From Floridanema aerugineum (GTDB lineage: Bacteria > Cyanobacteriota > Cyanobacteriia > Cyanobacteriales > Aerosakkonemataceae), in assembly GCF_041929345.1 (NCBI RefSeq), contig NZ_JBHFNQ010000065.1, forward strand, positions 1-64,000: a DNA stretch of 64,000 bases. The letters are read 5' to 3'. Of this stretch, positions 61,664 to 64,000 are shown piece after piece. Position numbers and translations under genes: made by a program. Positions within the stretch are counted from its first letter, which is position 1. Each line of letters begins with the position of its first letter. The notes beneath the pieces were generated by a model. The model was not told the origin of the DNA. It did not search any database and was given only the letters and a program-made list of their open reading frames with translations.

Positions 61664-62836
61664 ATGCTCAATCCTAATTTGGATCAAGTCCAATTATCCA
61701 AAGAAGAATACGAAAGATACTCCCGACACCTGATTTTACCGGAGGTAGGGCTAGAAGGGCAAAAACGCCTCAAAGCTGCCAGCGTCCTCTGTATCGGTAC
61801 AGGTGGACTAGGTTCCCCATTACTGTTGTACCTAGCAGCAGCGGGAATTGGCAGACTGGGAATAGTTGACTTTGATATAGTCGATAGTTCCAACTTACAA
61901 CGCCAAGTGATTCACGGCACCTCTTGGGTAGGAAAACCAAAAATTGAATCTGCCAAAAACCGGATTTTAGAAATTAACCCCAACTGTCAGGTTGATTTAT
62001 ACGAAACTCGCATTAGCGCCGAAAATGCACTAGACATCGTTAAACCTTACGATATTGTGGTGGATGGAACAGATAATTTCCCCACCCGCTATTTAGTTAA
62101 CGATGCTTGTGTATTACTCGATAAACCTAACGTTTACGGTTCAATTTTTCGGTTTGAAGGACAAGCTACCGTATTTAACTATGAAGGTGGCCCAAATTAC
62201 CGGGATTTGTACCCGGAACCCCCACCGCCCGGAATGGTTCCCTCTTGTGCAGAAGGCGGCGTTTTAGGAATTTTACCCGGAATTATTGGCGTAATTCAAG
62301 CCACAGAAACAATCAAAATTATCATCGGCAAAGGTACTACCTTAAATGGGAGATTGTTGCTGTTCAACGCTTTGGAAATGAAATTCCGCGAGTTGAAACT
62401 GCGCCCAAATCCCATTCGTCCAGTAATTGAAAAACTGATAGACTACGAACAATTCTGCGGCATTACCCAAGCAAAAGCAGAGGAGGCGAAACAGCAGATG
62501 GAAATGGCAGAAATGACAGTCAAAGAGTTAAAGCAACTGCTAGATAGTGGTGCTGATGACTTCGTTTTGATTGATGTTCGCAACCCTGGTGAATACGAGA
62601 TTGCTAAAATTCCTGGTGCGGTTTTAGTACCTTTACCCGATATTGAACGTGGCGAAGGTGTGGAGAAAGTTAAACAATTACTCAACGGTCATCGCTTAAT
62701 AGCTCATTGTAAAATGGGAGGGCGATCGGCAAAAGCTTTGGGTATCCTCAAACAAGCTGGAATCGAAGGTACTAACGTCAAAGGCGGCATCACCGCTTGG
62801 AGTCGGGAAGTCGATCGTTCTGTTCCAGAATATTAA
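61664..62836 (+). CDS. E1-like adenylyltransferase with rhodanese domain (MoeB/ThiF-type)
   Basis: A 390-residue protein. Residues 1-245: MoeB/ThiF fold with the ATP-binding GTGGLGSPLLLYLAAAGIG, the Asp in VDFDIVDSSNLQRQ and PPPGMVPSCAEGGVLG with the putative catalytic Cys. Residues 275-390: rhodanese domain with active-site Cys in HCKMGGRSAKAL. It activates a sulfur-carrier C-terminus by adenylation and loads sulfur, for molybdopterin, thiamine, cysteine or thiolated tRNA synthesis. Paired with the JAMM protease upstream. Confidence 0.94.
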   Translation: MLNPNLDQVQLSKEEYERYSRHLILPEVGLEGQKRLKAASVLCIGTGGLGSPLLLYLAAAGIGRLGIVDFDIVDSSNLQRQVIHGTSWVGKPKIESAKNRILEINPNCQVDLYETRISAENALDIVKPYDIVVDGTDNFPTRYLVNDACVLLDKPNVYGSIFRFEGQATVFNYEGGPNYRDLYPEPPPPGMVPSCAEGGVLGILPGIIGVIQATETIKIIIGKGTTLNGRLLLFNALEMKFRELKLRPNPIRPVIEKLIDYEQFCGITQAKAEEAKQQMEMAEMTVKELKQLLDSGADDFVLIDVRNPGEYEIAKIPGAVLVPLPDIERGEGVEKVKQLLNGHRLIAHCKMGGRSAKALGILKQAGIEGTNVKGGITAWSREVDRSVPEY

Positions 62837-63374
62837 TTGGGGACTGGGGACTAGGGACTGGGGACTGGGAGAGTTTTTCTTTTTGAGTTTTCCCCCTTCC
62901 TCTCCTACTCCCCCACCTCTAGAAAAAAATTTGAAGTTTTATGACAAATTCCTTCTGGTGTTAACTTCTGCGGGAATAAGGGAATATTAGAAATAGGCAG
63001 GACAAGTGAGAGTAATTCTGCGCTGTCTTCCCCCAGGGATGAAATGATTTTGGGATAGCTGCTTATATATTAAACTTTATATTTTTGCTTGTTCTGCTGT
63101 GGGAATGCCTCTCTGCCTACAGCAGAATTATTGTTTTTAATTCAGATGTTTTGCCACATTAATTTAGTGTAGGGGCGAAGCATTCGGGCGACAATTTATG
63201 AAACTTAACCAAGATATAACTATCCGAATGCTTCGCCCTGTGTTGACGCAAGATTCTTAGATACAGGTTGTCTGTGGGGGAGGGCGGACGCGATTGCGTG
63301 CCGTAGGCATTAGCATTTGGAGACAAACATCTTTGGTGGGTTGCAGAATTTATCGCCCAAATGCTTCGCCCCTA
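62837..63374. other. Repeat-rich spacer
   Basis: No gene is supported in this 538-base spacer. It starts with ggggactggggactagggactgg-type repeats (62839-62870) and includes the inverted-repeat element 63169-63375 and a short dispersed-type unit, cgcgattgcgtgccgtaggcattag (about 63289-63313). Confidence 0.6.
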
Positions 63375-63375
63375 C
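63169..63375. repeat. Inverted-repeat element with 23-bp arms
   Basis: gtaggggcgaagcattcgggcga (63169-63191) and tcgcccaaatgcttcgcccctac (63353-63375) are inverted copies with one mismatch. A partial third copy, ccgaatgcttcgccct, is at 63224-63239. The right arm reaches the stop codon of the next gene. Confidence 0.75.
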
Positions 63376-64000
63376 TAATTATGATGCCAGCGAATTGCGT
63401 TATTCTCCTGGCGACTCAGCAGAATTCCTAACGCTTCTAAACTTTCTAAATGTTCGGAAATCGCTTTTTTCTGTCTGGTAGCACCTTTAAATTGTACCAC
63501 AACTTGTTCCACTGTCCATTCGCCGCCAGTGGTGCGGAGTAAGTCGCGAATTGCTGCTAGTTGTTCTTTGGGTTTTTTGGGCCAAGTTTTTTGTTCTGCG
63601 GGTGCGGTGATGACTTCTTCTGCTTCGGTAATTCCGGCGAGTGTCATTTGGGTTGCTATTTCTTGGGGGGCTTGATATTCTGGACGCAACCAACGAATTA
63701 AACCGTTACGTTCTTCGGCAGAACGTTCCGCATTTAAGGCAACTAATCGTTGTAAAATTTCCTCATCACTGATATTTTGATCCCATCCGTAAGCTTCTAA
63801 AACTGCTGCATCAAGTTCGTCGTGAATTTGTTTGAGGGTGGAAACTAAAGCTTTATTGTTGTAGGTTTTATCTACTTCGGTAAAAGCTTCTCCTGCACGG
63901 AGTTTTTCTAACAGGTTGTACATTCCCGTGATCGTGATTTCGGGATGTTGAGATTGCACTTTTTTCCGATGATTATCTAGTTTTTCTCCGAGTTCGCGGA
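63375..64000 (-). CDS. C-terminal part of a type II methyltransferase-restriction protein (partial)
   Basis: The frame is open to the right edge of the window. It has at least 208 codons, including a GTG at 63959 that is not the true start because RELGEKLDNHRKK continues upstream without a stop. The end resembles the C-terminus of MmeI-like or BREX-like enzymes: a coiled-coil part, LEKLRAGEAFTEVDKTYNN, LKQIHDELDAAVLEAYGWD, EERNGLIRWLRPEYQAPQE, and a winged-helix-like tail. The catalytic parts lie outside the window, so the class is not certain. Confidence 0.72.
   Translation of the reverse strand, partial: RELGEKLDNHRKKVQSQHPEITITGMYNLLEKLRAGEAFTEVDKTYNNKALVSTLKQIHDELDAAVLEAYGWDQNISDEEILQRLVALNAERSAEERNGLIRWLRPEYQAPQEIATQMTLAGITEAEEVITAPAEQKTWPKKPKEQLAAIRDLLRTTGGEWTVEQVVVQFKGATRQKKAISEHLESLEALGILLSRQENNAIRWHHN

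Overview
The window reads as the chromosome of a cyanobacterium, probably a filamentous, non-marine one. The octamer GCGATCGC (HIP1) and its core recur in genes and spacers. atpB and atpC stand together without atpA. There is a PEP-CTERM protein, a ComFB pair, a giant phytochrome-type hybrid kinase, a plant-type ferredoxin, hisZ and a feo operon. Spacers are full of heptamer tandem repeats, small dispersed repeats and inverted-repeat elements, as in Nostocales and Oscillatoriales genomes. The exact genus cannot be fixed from this sequence alone.

Layout. 1-1.09 kb: non-coding, with hairpins at the left edge. 1.09-8.6 kb: a 2125-residue CBS/GAF/PAS hybrid histidine kinase, one of whose GAF domains looks like a DXCF cyanobacteriochrome, followed by a receiver-kinase. 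8.6-13.3 kb (minus): a MacAB-type export operon (membrane fusion protein, permease, ATPase) and a GIDE-domain membrane protein. 13.7-20.0 kb: a TPR lipoprotein-like or secreted protein, a single-domain response regulator, a GyrA/ParC-type topoisomerase subunit overlapping a PPP phosphatase, and a sugar-type ABC ATPase with a palindromic repeat inside its reading frame. 20.3-26.4 kb: metal transport (feoA, feoB, an HMA-domain protein, a P1B-like ATPase without CPC, a DUF5132 protein).

26.8-38.3 kb is a defence and mobile island: a C5 methyltransferase with a NotI-family endonuclease, then dnaK, a chain of toxin-antitoxin modules and their wrecks (a frameshifted ParE, a truncated DUF5615 toxin joined to the tail of a lost helicase-type gene, an intact VapBC-like pair), then a very A+T-rich block. 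That block holds a 65-residue protein, a 768-residue reverse transcriptase with an extra N-terminal domain, and a convergent NERD-nuclease/SF1-helicase. The reverse transcriptase block is my main candidate for an undescribed system.

38.8-47.3 kb: a pyruvate-kinase-like protein, a lipoprotein, a calpain-family protease divergent from a short STAND NTPase, a PEP-CTERM protein beside the wreck of one or two relatives, and a DUF29 protein. 47.5-60.9 kb is mostly housekeeping: atpB-atpC, an SGNH hydrolase, a Gp157-like protein, two ComFB proteins, an EamA transporter with a coiled-coil extension, tRNA-Ser(GGA), ferredoxin plus nuclease, an inositol-phosphatase-family enzyme, a J-domain/TPR protein overlapping hisZ, a bicluster ferredoxin and a LivF-type ATPase. 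61.1-64 kb: a JAMM protease and an E1-like/rhodanese protein (sulfur-carrier chemistry), a repeat-rich spacer, and the 3' part of a gene that looks like a type II methyltransferase-restriction enzyme, cut by the window edge.
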